The notes: generated by a model from the sequence alone, not told the origin. 60,056 nucleotides of DNA from an uncultured Bacilli bacterium (GCA_944358705.1 CALVRR010000009.1:1-60056), one strand, 5' to 3'; numbered from the stretch's first letter, positions 34,501 through 42,447 are shown. Numbers and translations: made by a program.

Positions 34501-35747
34501 TATTTATCTTCTTGTAGGGATTTTAATATATACATTGTTTCATATTCATTTACACTATACACATCACTTGCTTCTTCTCCGAATAACGATGAGATAGCTT
34601 CTCCTGCGGAACCAATTCCTTCCGCAAAAGATTCTGTTCCATCTATTAATCCTTTTCCTGTTGTCTTTAAATGATTCCAGATTTTTTCATCTACTTCTTT
34701 ATGATTTCCTAGACTATCTAAAAACTCTTGAGCTTGCTTTTGACCTAGACATTTATTAATTTCATCTTCTACTGTTTCTAAATACTTATCTGCACTCTTT
34801 TTTCCTTCTTTTTCGAACAAATAACTATATTTCTTCTCTATTTCTGGGTTTATATCACTTATTTCTAAGACATTTTCATAATTTGTTCCTGTTATTCCAT
34901 AGATAATTGTAGTTGTTGCACCAGCCTTTTTTACTGCTCTTAAAAATTCTAGTGGATTCACCTCTTTATTGCGATAACAATATTCTGTATATGATATATT
35001 AGCATCTGGCAACAGAGCATCTTCATACAATTTATTAATATCTATCTCCATACTTTCAGAGGTAAAGTTTTGGTAATCTTCTCTTAATTCTAACAAATTG
35101 TAATCTAAATAATCTTGAAGCAATTCTGTATTTCTAATTCCTACATTTATGGTTGCGATAGTACTTTCTATTTCTTGTTTATATGTTTCATATTCTTCTA
35201 AATTGGTTGCTTTGGTTCCTTTTGTTAACTCTTTTACCATTTCTTTTAAGTTATTATTGTATGATTCATATTTACTATCATATTGTGCCATATATTCTAG
35301 AAATTCTTCAGTTGTCATTTCTAGTAATTCTTCTTTGTTTTTTTTGTACTCTTTTTCTAATTGTGTATCTGAATATGTTGCTAACAAAAGATCTCGTTCT
35401 GATAATACTGTATTTCTCAAATAATCATTTATTTGATCTTCCATTCCTTGCTTTTCTTCCACATCTTTTAGCATTTTCTCAGCTGTATCTAATAATTCAT
35501 CATAGAATGATAAGTCTGTTTCATATTGTTCTGAATATATTCCTTTTAATATTTCTATTTCTTCGTCTGTAAATGTATATTTATTATCTATTAATTCTTG
35601 TATATCTGGGAGGGTTTCTGTATTTAAACCATCTACATCAAAAGATAATTCTTCTACTGATTGGGTTGTTTTTTCTGGTGCTTCGGAATTTTGGGGAATT
35701 GTTTCTGAAAAAGGATTTATTTCTGTGATACTAAGTCTTTCTGACAT
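28536..35747 (-). CDS. Giant T7SS-linked effector-like protein, 2403 aa
   Basis: Residues 1-~650 match the 1344-aa protein at 37164: a helical region, then a Gly-rich hydrophobic part (SITLGMIFTPAVGTF, AGGNSYHSATVEGYSNGEAL, about 425-510), an EEFSQEWIDAG block near 525 and a conserved junction at 586-657. Residues 660-1200 are helical. A papain-like domain follows with Cys1356 (GCGYMAVANA) and His1521 (GGHAMLV), then SSW at 1537-1539. Another helical stretch leads to a C-terminal alpha/beta domain (about 2040-2260; HGLPTAYFTEKN, SCVIVYTDMSPQLIENAY) that I do not recognise. It has no signal peptide. The layout is that of a polymorphic toxin or large effector; export by T7SS is inferred from context. 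Confidence 0.7.
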   Translation of the reverse strand: MSERLSITEINPFSETIPQNSEAPEKTTQSVEELSFDVDGLNTETLPDIQELIDNKYTFTDEEIEILKGIYSEQYETDLSFYDELLDTAEKMLKDVEEKQGMEDQINDYLRNTVLSERDLLLATYSDTQLEKEYKKNKEELLEMTTEEFLEYMAQYDSKYESYNNNLKEMVKELTKGTKATNLEEYETYKQEIESTIATINVGIRNTELLQDYLDYNLLELREDYQNFTSESMEIDINKLYEDALLPDANISYTEYCYRNKEVNPLEFLRAVKKAGATTTIIYGITGTNYENVLEISDINPEIEKKYSYLFEKEGKKSADKYLETVEDEINKCLGQKQAQEFLDSLGNHKEVDEKIWNHLKTTGKGLIDGTESFAEGIGSAGEAISSLFGEEASDVYSVNEYETMYILKSLQEDKYGWLDNNYEISQSIGNMLPSITLGMIFTPAVGTFSMGVSAGGNSYHSATVEGYSNGEALVYGVLSGTSEAVLQNYIGKIPGLNEVNVTSLKALAKNTALEGVEEFSQEWIDAGIRAGLFEEDVDVYETLKNSGKSFLYGALIGGMFNTPNLALNKHNVETINTQIENGEINESEIITKIKEQYGEEVEGLSNEQIITEYSSEIMNLIKNNQVEVKTTKENVEKVTDAMEQAANQLEDTIMNRKLEQTTEEVTEKVSSASESVQQGLTEQAAKKVTASIASTASETINKLKNLKSTKQQPSERLNKIIENNQSLKKTKRYILDDLIELEATIPATAKEGFYKSLENYNLTTKEIRNLKKMVYNDSELFHSVIKNRIITAGENTEGVGIQSTEELRTEYLNYEIEKTIAFSLTDFTKILNLSDPNLAIDKTTPILYQLYDIVGKDVFLEAYYNGGDLSIIEEKLYEIIPDKEKAHQVFEQYEKIGNRTFGAQGNPYIEIANLELTLLEYYKAKLEQEKEKGVATDILQKEASEFKYAIVSEFGLSNTYLSEEYLELNVVFNGILDMFKEIESNVIKGTNETKIDSSDLKKIINSLITLNMAKSINNDVIMDKISNLSTEEFYQVLEGIKFNGSHDARDLEISSYTKILELIMTKFSTEDKKAIPGEYIDILANLPIVDVWSVKDPNQRRIVNEFEQYRKEITASKVELLEQTTTLPIRNMIGRIGIIDSDSSNYKYYNLIYEIDGKEYQTEAVKQGMMVGLNDFINNKEILQAALEKRLKIKGITPNIEKSSLVLDIPNGIYEISLEIDGKTQTKFINNKMNEIDLTEIFPNAKNINKESLTLKEVNESSFPNGISYLEKFPIAPQILLQEKYGGNQSDIEDLIKKKIESNYPSNKLLFNKNNLTAIELNKATLLEDIIENYFPDATSMNKVNIAESYASMGCGYMAVANACAIYFGSIENGEQIFKEKFGFDLTTTDGATKSYNIEAIALDIFMYTWKKENQSIDDFVEVSAGGIDKETYLDRFVSYFKEHNIKLDTEVKEILSPKRPGTKQEFIAEILTNPYDFCFIGARAFDLEKLSNTENKNSSDMALSGVKTNGNIKENVGGHAMLVTELTPDLTPIVSSWSEKYKFLTDSLGKHKGIRKHFGDLYVFSFLLEENMAATNTEITSTKDSIEINQSTQDKVLNSQEEIRPISRNSLLQDFAPHLRIEDLISHPIEEQLKIIENANLYSLNSILNNENLDSKVKEKIDERILENQDILCLDIANSKINQIEDDYREYIYNNEELLKKLKTKNLVRILFDIHKFDLTKAYKELERRIDQGIIAFDQAEVDYYEFGNKFSTLKTAFSHLPEQTMNKITNIAEKEVNQYLPEYLNSVEFGTFFQQLMLAELYKEGKIDEVGETILKELYNENINNLKSFDFSILSTEFTNVFDKEFLKTIGKYPELSTRLSSLKENNEQLFNIFTEIVNQTKEDNSLNNQYTIILSTLTFLANNQEFMKGRNVNNTDINELIDYILLYNMPGNNLKFDFHNNFYSELCKVYDDKFRAAKEAYKENPSSARFTYNLNDMKEAYLQKYFLISPLQAERIITKYGSHIEEISNRLNDEDGQIAKSVLEYLNKINDMTDPEEIIALYENQQFRLTAEEMLKVEDILISKYTETYEEKFQKTKQQIEEQLENAEEVIYNGKKIKVINGLKEFSMLVYSSDSGFVEEKELLNNSYISTWKNIDNPRTHGLPTAYFTEKNTGTAPVQGKGVLYGLYDITSKQIYAMGPYDIDSNIADYGFNSRNQQIFISADNMPNNITREYGEFVTSREDTTPSCVIVYTDMSPQLIENAYQAAAEWNIPVVRLNKQEIAKNQMQEVYDSIDKFNTSYNLKYLNQALETYESGRNGFRLNEIKNQPLKIESLKPEINKDLEEIYNQEPISNTIEEYIIYLRQNNASTEEWNNLKNVLYKTKERYQIANTKGTNALPKTETGIDLDKYIQEINEIQE
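33775..34001. repeat. Junction repeat, copy in the 2403-aa gene
   Basis: A block of about 230 bp almost identical to 39235-39461, with two runs of 60 identical bases or more separated by a short patch of differences. It encodes the segment NESEIITKIKEQYGEEVEGL to MEQAANQLEDTIMN, where the shared N-terminal half of the giant proteins ends. Confidence 0.85.
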
Positions 35748-35768
35748 TTTATCCTCCCCTTATTTTCT

Positions 35769-36401
35769 TTATTTTTTCACTTGGTTTACTACTTGTTTTT
35801 TATTTGAAAATAAATCTGGTATTGCTCTATAGGTGTGAAAAGATATAGGTATATTTAGATTCGGTTTTAGTTTTTCTTGTATCTTATTAAAAACATTTTC
35901 ATAGGTATCTTCTATACGCATTAATTGATCAAATTCTTTACACTTTTTCTGATCGAAAGCAAATTCAAAAACAATGCTTTTTGACTTCACAAGTTCCTTT
36001 TTGCTAGATGGTCCAAATAAGGTATAGTCCCCTTCTTCAAAAATCACTCTTGAGAGTGTTTGATTTAAAAAATCTATAGACACTGCTTGGTTGTTTATTA
36101 ATTGTCTGATTTCTTCTTCTGTTAAGTTTTCTATATGAAAGTTATTTCTAAGAAACACATATTTACTATTTAATGTCGAAAATCTACGATAGAAGTTTTG
36201 TTCTTCATCTAAAACTACAGGAATATCTAATCCGTCTTGTTCTATGTTTCTATCTATCTCTTCAAAATCTATAAATTTCTTTAATACATTTTCTAATCCT
36301 GTTCTATATTTTTTTTGTAGTTTTAGAAAATCCTCTATATTTATTCCCTTTTTTTCTAGCAATTCCCAATTATAAGAATCTGGCATGTATTGATATTTCA
36401 T
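35769..36401 (-). CDS. Giant-associated small protein, downstream paralogue
   Basis: 210 aa, no signal or membrane segment. It is paralogous to 36419-37135: KYVFLRNNFHIENLTEEEIRQL matches DYLYLRNTLHIEKLDELEIQQL, and both have a FGPSS/YGPYG block about 60 residues later. It lies directly before the 2403-aa giant gene (21 bp) and after its paralogue. GTGGAGGAC places the start at 36401. Candidate roles are immunity protein for the upstream giant, or a chaperone for the downstream giant. No known family is recognised. Confidence 0.7.
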   Translation of the reverse strand: MKYQYMPDSYNWELLEKKGINIEDFLKLQKKYRTGLENVLKKFIDFEEIDRNIEQDGLDIPVVLDEEQNFYRRFSTLNSKYVFLRNNFHIENLTEEEIRQLINNQAVSIDFLNQTLSRVIFEEGDYTLFGPSSKKELVKSKSIVFEFAFDQKKCKEFDQLMRIEDTYENVFNKIQEKLKPNLNIPISFHTYRAIPDLFSNKKQVVNQVKK

Positions 36402-36418
36402 ATAGTCCTCCACTTAGT

Positions 36419-37135
36419 TTACATTGTTTTAATTTCTGACTTTTCTATATTAATTTTTTTTTTGACAGAAAATTCGTTATATTCAATTGCTCTTACCAAA
36501 AAATCTGGATGATTATTATTTTCTTCATTAATGGTATCAACTACTGCTTGTACTAATTGTATTTGTTTATCATTGTTTTCATCCCATTCTTCATCATTAT
36601 AATTAGGATCTATTGATTCTTTTTCATATTCTGGATCATATCTAATTCCTATTACAATAAAATTATTAGGAGCATAATACCTTCTTGCACCATATGGTCC
36701 GTAATTAATATACGTTCCATCTGCTACTTTATCAATTGTAATTACTTTTTGATAACTTTTTCCTATTAGTAATGACATTTCTTCATCCAAGATATCATTT
36801 TGACTGCTAACTCTTTTTTGCAATTGTTGAATTTCTAATTCATCCAATTTTTCAATGTGTAATGTATTTCTTAGGTATAGATAATCAAAACTTGAATTTG
36901 CTTGATATATATCCATTTTCTCTGGAGATACTTTTTTTAAGTTAAAGGGAGAGTTTTTCAAAAGATTATCCATTTCTCTAATATTTACCTTTTGATCTAC
37001 GTATTGTTCTAATAACTTGCTATACATTTTATATAGTGATATAAATTCCGCTGTTAATGTTTCTCCATTTAGCCAGCCACTTTGATTCAATCTTTCGATA
37101 TCAAAGGTTTGAGGCTCAAAATCTGATATTTTCAT
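36419..37135 (-). CDS. Giant-associated small protein, upstream paralogue
   Basis: 238 aa, soluble, acidic in the C-terminal half (YDPEYEKESIDPNYNDEEW). It shares a helical N-terminal half and the YLRNTLHIEKL block with the next gene, but the C-terminal half has diverged. It follows the 1344-aa giant gene by 28 bp, as immunity genes follow toxin genes. CTTTCTCCTTTTC-type purine-rich site (AGAAAGGAGAAAAG) precedes ATG 37135. Confidence 0.7.
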   Translation of the reverse strand: MKISDFEPQTFDIERLNQSGWLNGETLTAEFISLYKMYSKLLEQYVDQKVNIREMDNLLKNSPFNLKKVSPEKMDIYQANSSFDYLYLRNTLHIEKLDELEIQQLQKRVSSQNDILDEEMSLLIGKSYQKVITIDKVADGTYINYGPYGARRYYAPNNFIVIGIRYDPEYEKESIDPNYNDEEWDENNDKQIQLVQAVVDTINEENNNHPDFLVRAIEYNEFSVKKKINIEKSEIKTM

Positions 37136-37163
37136 ACTTTTCTCCTTTCTATATCCACTATTA

Positions 37164-40100
37164 TTATTCGGTTTCTGAAACTAATTCTATTTTTCCGTTA
37201 CTTAAAGCAATTTTCACATCATTTAGTTCGGCAAATGGTATATAATATGCCTCTCCCCAGGAGCTTACATATATTCCGTCATTGTCAATTCCTGTAATTG
37301 CCATTGCATGACCAGTTCTCTTCTCAGCATTGCTTAATCCACTTTCCAAACTTGAGTTTTTCCAAAATTGAGAATCGTGGGGAATATCAAAGTTATCTGT
37401 ACTTGGATTATATTTATACATTGTGAAATTCTTTTGATTTTCAAAATCAACATAGATTCCCAAATCTAAAAAATTTCCATTTTCCAAACTAGAAATTATT
37501 TTTTTTGAAAGATTTTCTATCTCTACCTTTCTATATCCACTGTAAAGTGTATCATCTCTGTAATCTATTTTAAAAGGATATAAATCTTCTGGCGATGATG
37601 AAACTTTTATTGCCTTATTTTGCAATTCTGAAGATGCCGTTGTTTTTAATTTATAATTTAAAAAATCTTCCAGATATTTTTTATTTAAACCATCCACTGA
37701 ATTCGATAAATATACTTGGTCTTCATTATCTCCATTTCCAATATATACATTTTTTTGATTATGATTTTGGTTAATTATCTTTTCATTATCTAAATTTACG
37801 TAGGTATAAAAATCAGCTAAGAGCAATTCATCATTTAGATATTTTTCGCCATCTATCACATTATACATATCATAACCAAAAATAGCCTTAAACAGTTGTG
37901 GACTATCTGCAAAAGTTATGTATATATTATTCATTACTGCTGCATAACTACATGCTCCTGCACTATTAACTGATGCTAAATATTTTTTTAAATTAGCATT
38001 ACTTATGTTTGGAAAATAATGTCTCACGACACTATAAACTTGTTCTTTTTTATTATTACTTGTATTGGTTCTTAGTTGAAAGATATTTTTCAATCTTTCT
38101 CTGGCAGTTTCTGTTTGCATAGAATTTGCTAAACCTGTCAATATGTCTTGATCTGCTCCATAACGATTCTTATACTTTAAACTCATCCTTCTTTTTTCTG
38201 TAAGTTGCATTAAATATCTATTAGACCAGATTCTTATATTATCACTCTCTTTTTTAGAAATTGGGTAATTGGTTTCTTTATAGAATCTATATAATCTCGA
38301 AATTATTTTCAAATTATCTTCTGACATACCTGTCATCTTACTATTTTTAAAAGCAAGTTGTATTGCTATAGGTCTTTTCTCTAAAAGATTTTCAAATTGT
38401 ATGCCTTTGTTTAAAAGTTCTGGAATCTGATATTCTTCCGATGGATTTAATATATTCATTTCATTTATATAGTATTCAATTGCTGTTTTCATAATCTGAT
38501 TATATTCTTGTTCACTTTCTAAAAGTTTTTTGAAATTTAATTTTTCTAAATTAGTGAGTTTAGTCTCTATATTATCAAATTCATTTTTTATACTTAAAAA
38601 TCTTTTGTATGTATTTATTACATCATTACGACAGATATTAAACTTTGCATCAATATTTTGTTGTGCAAGCTCTTGTCCCGAGTAACTGCTATATACACTT
38701 AATGTGTTCATTATTTGTTCTACTTTTTCAGAAGAACCTAATAGATTTTTTATTTCTTTTTTAGAAATTTTAATTGGTGTCATTCTATTGTAGTCGCTAA
38801 AAAAGTTGGAGTCCATAATGGCATTAAATTGCTCAACCGAACAATTTTTTAATGCTAATTCTACATTATTATTGGATTGTTGTAATGCCGACAATTCGTT
38901 TCTACGTAATATTTTTGCTACTTCTGTACTTTGTGCTGTATTATATATATCTTCTAGAATTTGGGCATTTTCCTCAATCGTTTTATTATTTAACTTTGTC
39001 ATTTCATCTAATAAAGAGCATATTGTAGGATTAATAAACATATATGGTGATGATTCTGGAGCTTTCTGCAGACTATCATTAAAATATTTAAAGGCATTGG
39101 GATCATAATTTTTCCATAAATTTATATTTTTTTGTGTATTGCTCAAATCAGATTCTATATTATCCATTGTTTGTTCACTAAAATTGATAGTCTCGATTCC
39201 ATTTTCTATTACTGTTTCGATTGTTTGTTCTAATTTTTTATTCATTATTGTATCTTCTAATTGATTAGCCGCTTGTTCCATGGCATCTGTTACTTTTTCT
39301 ACATTTTCTTTTGCTGTCTCTACTTTTATTTGATTGGTTTTTATCAGGTTCATTATCTCTCTTGAATATTCTGTAATTATTTGTTCATTACTTAACCCTT
39401 CTACTTCTTCTCCATACTGTTCTTTTATCTTTGTTATTATTTCTGATTCGTTTATTTCTCCTTTTTCTATTTGCTTGTTAATTGATTTTATATTATGTCT
39501 ATTTAATGCCATATTAGGACTATTAAATACACCTCCGAGAAATGCTCCATAAAAAGCACTTTTCTTAGATGCTTTTATAGTTTCTATAGCATCAATATCT
39601 TCATCAAAAACTAATTTTCTTAGACCGGCATCTATCCACTCTTGAGTAAATTCTTCTTTTCCTTCTTTCACCATACTAGAAGCAAATGTTTTTAATGAGG
39701 TTATATTTACATCATTTAATCCTAAAAGGTTTCCTGCATATTTTTGTAATAGTGCTTCTGAACAACCTGATGTTACTCCATATACGATTGACTGAGTATT
39801 ACTATATCCTTCTACAATTCCACCGTGATAACTATTTCCTCCTGCGGATACTCCTACAGAAAAGGTACCTACTCCTGGAGTTAATAATATTCCTAGAGTT
39901 ACACTTGGTAAAAGATTTCCTGCACTTTGACTTAATTCATAATTGTTATCTAACCATCCATATTCCTCTTCTTGTAAAGCTTGTAATATGTACATTGTTT
40001 CATATTCATTTACACTATATACATCACTTGCTTTATAGCCAAATATAGATGCAAAAGCTTCTCCTGCCGAATGTACTCCTTCTGCCCAGGATTCCATTCC

Positions 40101-41198
40101 GTCTAAGATTCCTTTTCCTGTTGTTTTTAAATGATTTTCTAGCTTTTCTTCTGCATTTTCGTGACCTTCTAAACTACTTAGAAATTCTTGCGCCTGTTTT
40201 TGTCCCATAAGCATATTTAAATCATTTTCTACGTTTTCTAAATATTTATCCGCTACTTTTTTTCCTTTTGTTTCATATAAATAACTGTACTTTTTTTCAA
40301 ATTCTGGGTATGTATCGGATAACTCTAATACTTTTTCATAGTTTGTTCCTGTATAACCATAAATAGTAAGAGAGTCAATGCCCATTTTTTTTGTAGCTTT
40401 TACAAATTCTAATGGATTTACATCACCATTGCGATAGCAATATTCTGTATATGATAAAGTTGAACCTTGTACCATTCCATCTTCATATAGTTTATTTTTG
40501 TCTAGTTCTAAACTTGTCGTTTCAAAAGTTTGGTATTCTTCTGTCAATTCTAATAGATTATAGTCTATATTATTTTCTGCTTCTTTTGTTTTTTCTATCG
40601 CTAAATTTATTATTGCAATGTCATTTTCTAATGATGTTTTGTAGGTTTCAAAGTCCTCTTTTTTTGTTAGATCTGTTCCTTCTAATAAACGATCTGTCAT
40701 TTCGTCTAAAGCATCTGCGTATACCTCTAAATGGGGGTCATACTTTTTCATGTAGTTTACAAATTCTTCTAAACTCATTTCTGAAAATTCTTTCTGAGTT
40801 ATTCCGAATTTTTCTTGCATTTCTTCATCGGTATAAGTTGCTTTGTAATAATCATATTCTGGTTGTACTGAGTAAGTTAAATAGTTTTCTATTTCTAATA
40901 AAATACCATCTTTATCTTCTGCATCCTTTAGCATAGTTTCTGCTTGTTCTAGTAATTCTTCAAAAAATTTTATATTTGTCTGATACTGATCTAAATATTC
41001 TTCTTTTATGATTTCCAATTCTTCTTTGGTATAGCTAACATTTTCTAGTGTCATATTTTGGGTAGTGTCTAAATTTTCTATGTATGTATCCAAATTTACG
41101 GATTCTACTGTGTTATTTGTTACTGCGGGGGTTTTAGAACTTTGAGGTAATGTTTCTGAAAAAGAATTTATATCTGTCGTACTAAATCTATCTGCCAC
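37164..41198 (-). CDS. Giant T7SS-linked effector-like protein, 1344 aa
   Basis: N-terminal half as in the 2403-aa protein (STTDINSFSETLPQ at the start; SVTLGILLTPGVGTFSVGV and AGGNSYHGGIVEGYSNTQS near 425-490; EEFTQEWIDAGLR near 525). The junction block at 583-654 is nearly identical to its paralogue. A helical region to about 1060 leads to a C-terminal papain-like domain: Cys1083 in ACSYAAVMN, His1297 in GHAMAITGID, and YVSSWGE with Ser where papain has the Asn of NSWG. The protein ends soon after. It has no signal peptide. Four small WXG/coiled-coil genes lie upstream. It may be a secreted protease or peptidase-type toxin. Confidence 0.72.
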   Translation of the reverse strand: MADRFSTTDINSFSETLPQSSKTPAVTNNTVESVNLDTYIENLDTTQNMTLENVSYTKEELEIIKEEYLDQYQTNIKFFEELLEQAETMLKDAEDKDGILLEIENYLTYSVQPEYDYYKATYTDEEMQEKFGITQKEFSEMSLEEFVNYMKKYDPHLEVYADALDEMTDRLLEGTDLTKKEDFETYKTSLENDIAIINLAIEKTKEAENNIDYNLLELTEEYQTFETTSLELDKNKLYEDGMVQGSTLSYTEYCYRNGDVNPLEFVKATKKMGIDSLTIYGYTGTNYEKVLELSDTYPEFEKKYSYLYETKGKKVADKYLENVENDLNMLMGQKQAQEFLSSLEGHENAEEKLENHLKTTGKGILDGMESWAEGVHSAGEAFASIFGYKASDVYSVNEYETMYILQALQEEEYGWLDNNYELSQSAGNLLPSVTLGILLTPGVGTFSVGVSAGGNSYHGGIVEGYSNTQSIVYGVTSGCSEALLQKYAGNLLGLNDVNITSLKTFASSMVKEGKEEFTQEWIDAGLRKLVFDEDIDAIETIKASKKSAFYGAFLGGVFNSPNMALNRHNIKSINKQIEKGEINESEIITKIKEQYGEEVEGLSNEQIITEYSREIMNLIKTNQIKVETAKENVEKVTDAMEQAANQLEDTIMNKKLEQTIETVIENGIETINFSEQTMDNIESDLSNTQKNINLWKNYDPNAFKYFNDSLQKAPESSPYMFINPTICSLLDEMTKLNNKTIEENAQILEDIYNTAQSTEVAKILRRNELSALQQSNNNVELALKNCSVEQFNAIMDSNFFSDYNRMTPIKISKKEIKNLLGSSEKVEQIMNTLSVYSSYSGQELAQQNIDAKFNICRNDVINTYKRFLSIKNEFDNIETKLTNLEKLNFKKLLESEQEYNQIMKTAIEYYINEMNILNPSEEYQIPELLNKGIQFENLLEKRPIAIQLAFKNSKMTGMSEDNLKIISRLYRFYKETNYPISKKESDNIRIWSNRYLMQLTEKRRMSLKYKNRYGADQDILTGLANSMQTETARERLKNIFQLRTNTSNNKKEQVYSVVRHYFPNISNANLKKYLASVNSAGACSYAAVMNNIYITFADSPQLFKAIFGYDMYNVIDGEKYLNDELLLADFYTYVNLDNEKIINQNHNQKNVYIGNGDNEDQVYLSNSVDGLNKKYLEDFLNYKLKTTASSELQNKAIKVSSSPEDLYPFKIDYRDDTLYSGYRKVEIENLSKKIISSLENGNFLDLGIYVDFENQKNFTMYKYNPSTDNFDIPHDSQFWKNSSLESGLSNAEKRTGHAMAITGIDNDGIYVSSWGEAYYIPFAELNDVKIALSNGKIELVSETE
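39235..39461. repeat. Junction repeat, copy in the 1344-aa gene
   Basis: Counterpart of 33775-34001; see that entry. The bases on the C-terminal side of the block show no similarity between the two genes. Confidence 0.85.
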
Positions 41199-41210
41199 TT
41201 TACCATCCCC

Positions 41211-41444
41211 TTATAGTATTTCATTTTTTATTTCTGGTATTATTTGTTGTCTTAATTCTTCTTTTATATTTTCTAATTCATTTCTTATTTCTTTCATTCC
41301 CTCTTTTTTTATCTCTTCATTATTTATTAAAAAACTTTTATTGAAATATTCTATTATATTTTGCACTTTTTCTTGTTCTATCTCTATATCCATACATATT
41401 TCTGTTAAATTCATTAATAAATTTTTATTATTTTCATTCACCAT
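41211..41444 (-). CDS. Small helical T7SS-associated protein, 77 aa
   Basis: Charged, helical, no membrane segment (MVNENNKNLLMNLTEICMDI at the start, many Glu and Lys later). AAGGGAG lies about 10 bases before ATG 41444; the longer frame upstream has no ribosome binding site. It sits between another small helical gene (1 bp) and the 1344-aa giant (12 bp), so it is a likely export partner. No family recognised. Confidence 0.6.
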   Translation of the reverse strand: MVNENNKNLLMNLTEICMDIEIEQEKVQNIIEYFNKSFLINNEEIKKEGMKEIRNELENIKEELRQQIIPEIKNEIL

Positions 41445-41445
41445 T

Positions 41446-41754
41446 TTATAATATCTCCCTTTCAATATCTTCTGCATTCATTATATTTTTCCTTTTTATT
41501 GCTATTACATTATTTAAGTATTCGGTTAAATATTTATATGTTTTTAAATCATTTTCATATTGTTGTGATATTTTACTATTTAAAGTTTGCTGTTTTTCTA
41601 CAAGCATTGCATTGTTAGTAGATTGATATTTTATATTCATTTCTGTTAATATGTTATTTATATTACTGATTACTTTTTGTTGTTCATTTAGCAAGAATTC
41701 TGTTTTTTGTAACATTAATTCTATTGCTTGCTCTTCAAAATTAAAATCATTCAT
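41446..41754 (-). CDS. Small helical T7SS-associated protein, 102 aa
   Basis: A two-helix protein of WXG100 length without the WXG turn (opening MNDFNFEEQAIELMLQKTEF; turn near SQQYENDLKTYKYL). Part of the compact run of small genes between the WXG protein and the giant. ATCGATTATTCCTTTC-side ribosome binding site is GAAAGGAATA on the minus strand. Probably a partner for the giant N-terminus; no family recognised. Confidence 0.62.
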   Translation of the reverse strand: MNDFNFEEQAIELMLQKTEFLLNEQQKVISNINNILTEMNIKYQSTNNAMLVEKQQTLNSKISQQYENDLKTYKYLTEYLNNVIAIKRKNIMNAEDIEREIL

Positions 41755-41797
41755 ATCGATTATTCCTTTCTATTTATAATGGATTATTCTTCTTATA

Positions 41798-42355
41798 TCA
41801 ATCTTTAAAAATCACATTATTAATTTGTGGAATATATATATTTTCTGCTTGTTCTTTTACTTCCTTTTCTATTCCCAGAATATGGTTATATTTGTCCTTT
41901 ATTATTTTTAAGTTTTCTTGTTGCGTTTCTTTTAATTTTCTTATTCTTTCCTGTTCATTTTTTATAAAAGAACTTTTGTTATAAAAACTAATATCACCTA
42001 AATTATTATATTTATTTATGATTTTTTCTAAGTTTAATATATTATTATTTATTTTTTCAATATTAAAATCTTTTTGTGTTATGTCACAAGATATTTTTTC
42101 ACCAATTGTTTGATAATTATTATAAACATATTTATATAAATTAAGATGAGATCTTAGACTAGTTAATAGTTTTTGTTGGTCCAAAGCCATATCATCGTAA
42201 ATTTTAAAAAAATCATTGCTTTTTTTACCAGACCAATGATTTTTTATTTCTTTATATTGGAAATTTATTTGATTCACATTTTTTTCATAGTCACTTATCT
42301 CATTCTCTAGACCACTTATTAACTTTTCTAGCTCTACTACGTCTATTTCTATCAT
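41798..42355 (-). CDS. WXG100-domain protein with coiled-coil extension, 185 aa
   Basis: The N-terminal 90 residues are a WXG100 hairpin with the canonical turn HWSGKKSNDFF near residue 43. A second helical part follows (LNLEKIINKYNN to KDKYNHILGIEKEVKE). The GTG at 42364 overlaps the ribosome binding site, so ATG 42355 is the start. It is preceded by the hairpin pair at 42376-42435. It is likely the targeting partner for the giant protein or a substrate in its own right. Confidence 0.8.
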   Translation of the reverse strand: MIEIDVVELEKLISGLENEISDYEKNVNQINFQYKEIKNHWSGKKSNDFFKIYDDMALDQQKLLTSLRSHLNLYKYVYNNYQTIGEKISCDITQKDFNIEKINNNILNLEKIINKYNNLGDISFYNKSSFIKNEQERIRKLKETQQENLKIIKDKYNHILGIEKEVKEQAENIYIPQINNVIFKD

Positions 42356-42375
42356 TATTATCACCTATTTTTGCA

Positions 42376-42435
42376 AATATATAATAACTATTCAGTTAAT
42401 AGTTATTATATATTCAGAAAAATATTTTTCTGAAT
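42376..42435 (-). other. Two overlapping hairpins between WXG genes
   Basis: In transcript order: a perfect 24-bp palindrome (42412-42435), then a perfect 17-bp stem with a 5-base loop (arms 42376-42392 and 42398-42414). They share 42412-42414. There is no T run, and the ribosome binding site of the next gene follows. The sequence is unrelated to 21845-21903 but the arrangement is the same. Confidence 0.85.
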
Positions 42436-42447
42436 TTCTATTAATAA

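Noticed and set aside
36174..36180. Further TGTCGAA words (also near 59049 and, reversed, near 21467)
   Set aside because: Single copies inside coding regions, without a partner box or promoter; chance matches.
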